A stretch of DNA of 5,742 nucleotides from positions 1 through 5,742 of the forward strand of contig JAITRD010000016.1 in NCBI GenBank assembly GCA_031288575.1, read 5' to 3'. The position numbers and the translations under genes were made by a program. Below the pieces are notes generated by a model that was given only the letters and a program-made list of their open reading frames with translations, was not told the origin of the DNA and ran no database searches. Shown piece after piece: positions 4,961-5,742 of the stretch. The DNA comes from Treponema sp. (GTDB lineage Bacteria > Spirochaetota > Spirochaetia > Treponematales > Breznakiellaceae). Position 1 is the first letter of the stretch, and each line of letters begins with the position of its first letter.

Positions 4961-5742
4961 ATGGATACCCGGGCAACCCTTGAAGAGATCCTGAACAGTC
5001 CCGACTTTGCGCCGAACATTGTGGAGAACCGGCTTATCCCCGCCGCCGAAGGGGTCCTGGTACCCTTTCCCGGGGATCTGGACGGGCGTATTGCCGCGGT
5101 CCTGCGGAGACGGGGGATAGGGCAGATTTATTCCCACCAGGGGGAGGTTTGGGAACACCTGCGCCGGGGGAGCCATGTGGTGGTGGTAACCCCCACCGCT
5201 TCGGGGAAGACCCTCTGTTATAACCTTCCCGCCCTCCAGGCCCTGCTTCAGGATCAAAAGGCCCGGGCCCTTTACCTCTTTCCCACCAAGGCCCTTTCCC
5301 AGGATCAGCAGGCGGAACTGAACGAACTGGTGGGTATATCGGCCCGGGGAACCGGGGCAGGCCCGGACGGGGCGGGTTTAACCGGGGATTTTCAGCTTCC
5401 GGTTAAGGCCGCCACCTATGACGGGGACACCCCGGATTCCCTGCGGGTGGCCGCCCGGGATACGGGGCAAATCATCCTTTCAAACCCCGACATGCTCCAC
5501 GCGGGGATCCTGCCGAACCATACCCGGTGGATAAAATTCTTTTCCCATTTAAAGTATATCGTTATCGACGAGGCCCACGCCTACCGGGGGGTCCTGGGCA
5601 GCCATGTGGCGGACGTGATCCGCCGGCTTAAACGGATCTGCGCCTTTTACGGCTCCCGGCCCCAGTTTATCCTCTGCTCCGCCACCATCGCCAATCCCCG
5701 GGAACTGGCGGAAGCCCTGACCGGGGAGGAACTTGTCCTGGT
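4961..5742 (+). CDS. DEAD/DEAH-box helicase, YprA/MrfA (Hrq1-like) family, N-terminal part
   Basis: The frame is open from the ATG at 4961 to the window edge (260 codons) and the gene is truncated there. It contains the first RecA-like domain of a superfamily 2 helicase: Q-like IYSHQ with Gln60, Walker A TPTASGKT (77-84), motif Ia LFPTKALSQDQ (106-116), a TYDGDTP segment ending at 158, LSNPDMLH, the DEAH box VIDEAHAYRG with Asp203-Glu204-Ala205-His206, and SAT (240-242). YSHQ, YDGDTP and DEAHxYRGxxGSH together mark the YprA/MrfA and Hrq1 group, which normally has a second RecA domain and a C-terminal DUF1998 zinc domain beyond this window. Bacillus MrfA is linked to repair of mitomycin-type DNA damage, so a DNA-repair role is the best guess. 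A Gly/Ala-rich stretch (about 127-143) looks like a surface-loop insertion. The ATG is the only standard start in frame back to the stop at 4823; AGGGAG (4943-4948) is 12 bases away, rather far. It diverges from glgC. Confidence 0.9.
   Translation, partial: MDTRATLEEILNSPDFAPNIVENRLIPAAEGVLVPFPGDLDGRIAAVLRRRGIGQIYSHQGEVWEHLRRGSHVVVVTPTASGKTLCYNLPALQALLQDQKARALYLFPTKALSQDQQAELNELVGISARGTGAGPDGAGLTGDFQLPVKAATYDGDTPDSLRVAARDTGQIILSNPDMLHAGILPNHTRWIKFFSHLKYIVIDEAHAYRGVLGSHVADVIRRLKRICAFYGSRPQFILCSATIANPRELAEALTGEELVL

Noticed and set aside
4919..5257. Minus-strand 112-residue frame opposite the helicase N-terminus
   Set aside because: It is antisense to the helicase motifs, which are clearly coding on the plus strand.

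Overview
The window reads as bacterial chromosome from a spirochaete, most likely a Treponema of the moderately GC-rich, termite-gut kind. This rests on the ClpC N-terminus (starting MFRGLTQRVQRIL), a single-gene GlgC and the overall protein character. The genus is an inference from remembered family resemblance, not a database result. Codon use is GC-rich and similar across all genes, with many GGG/CCC/CGG codons, and nothing suggests recent transfer.

Layout from left to right. (1) 1-219, plus strand: the last 72 codons of a gene I do not recognise. (2) 209-703, plus: a small exported DUF192 protein, probably lipid-anchored. It overlaps the previous gene by 11 bases and is probably translated in the same operon. 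(3) A 111-base gap (704-814) leads to clpC (815-3430, plus), a full-length Hsp100/ClpC ATPase with a TTG start. It has both AAA+ modules, a UVR-like middle segment and the LGF loop used to dock ClpP. (4) A 31-base gap with a small hairpin separates clpC from the convergent gene glgC (3462-4733, minus), glucose-1-phosphate adenylyltransferase for glycogen synthesis. (5) A 227-base divergent intergenic region (4734-4960) carries a good sigma-70-type promoter for glgC, a perfect -10 box pointing the other way, a perfect 9-bp inverted repeat almost midway between them, a second inverted repeat and a small terminator-like hairpin. (6) 4961-5742, plus: the N-terminal 260 codons of a DEAD/DEAH-box helicase of the YprA/MrfA (Hrq1-like, DUF1998-associated) type, running off the window.

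The genes do not form one pathway: they cover protein quality control, carbon storage, DNA repair and an envelope protein. No mobile element, CRISPR array, tRNA, rRNA or recognisable defence cassette is visible. I found no convincing undescribed system. The most interesting structure is regulatory: the symmetric operator-like dyad shared by the divergent glgC and helicase promoters.
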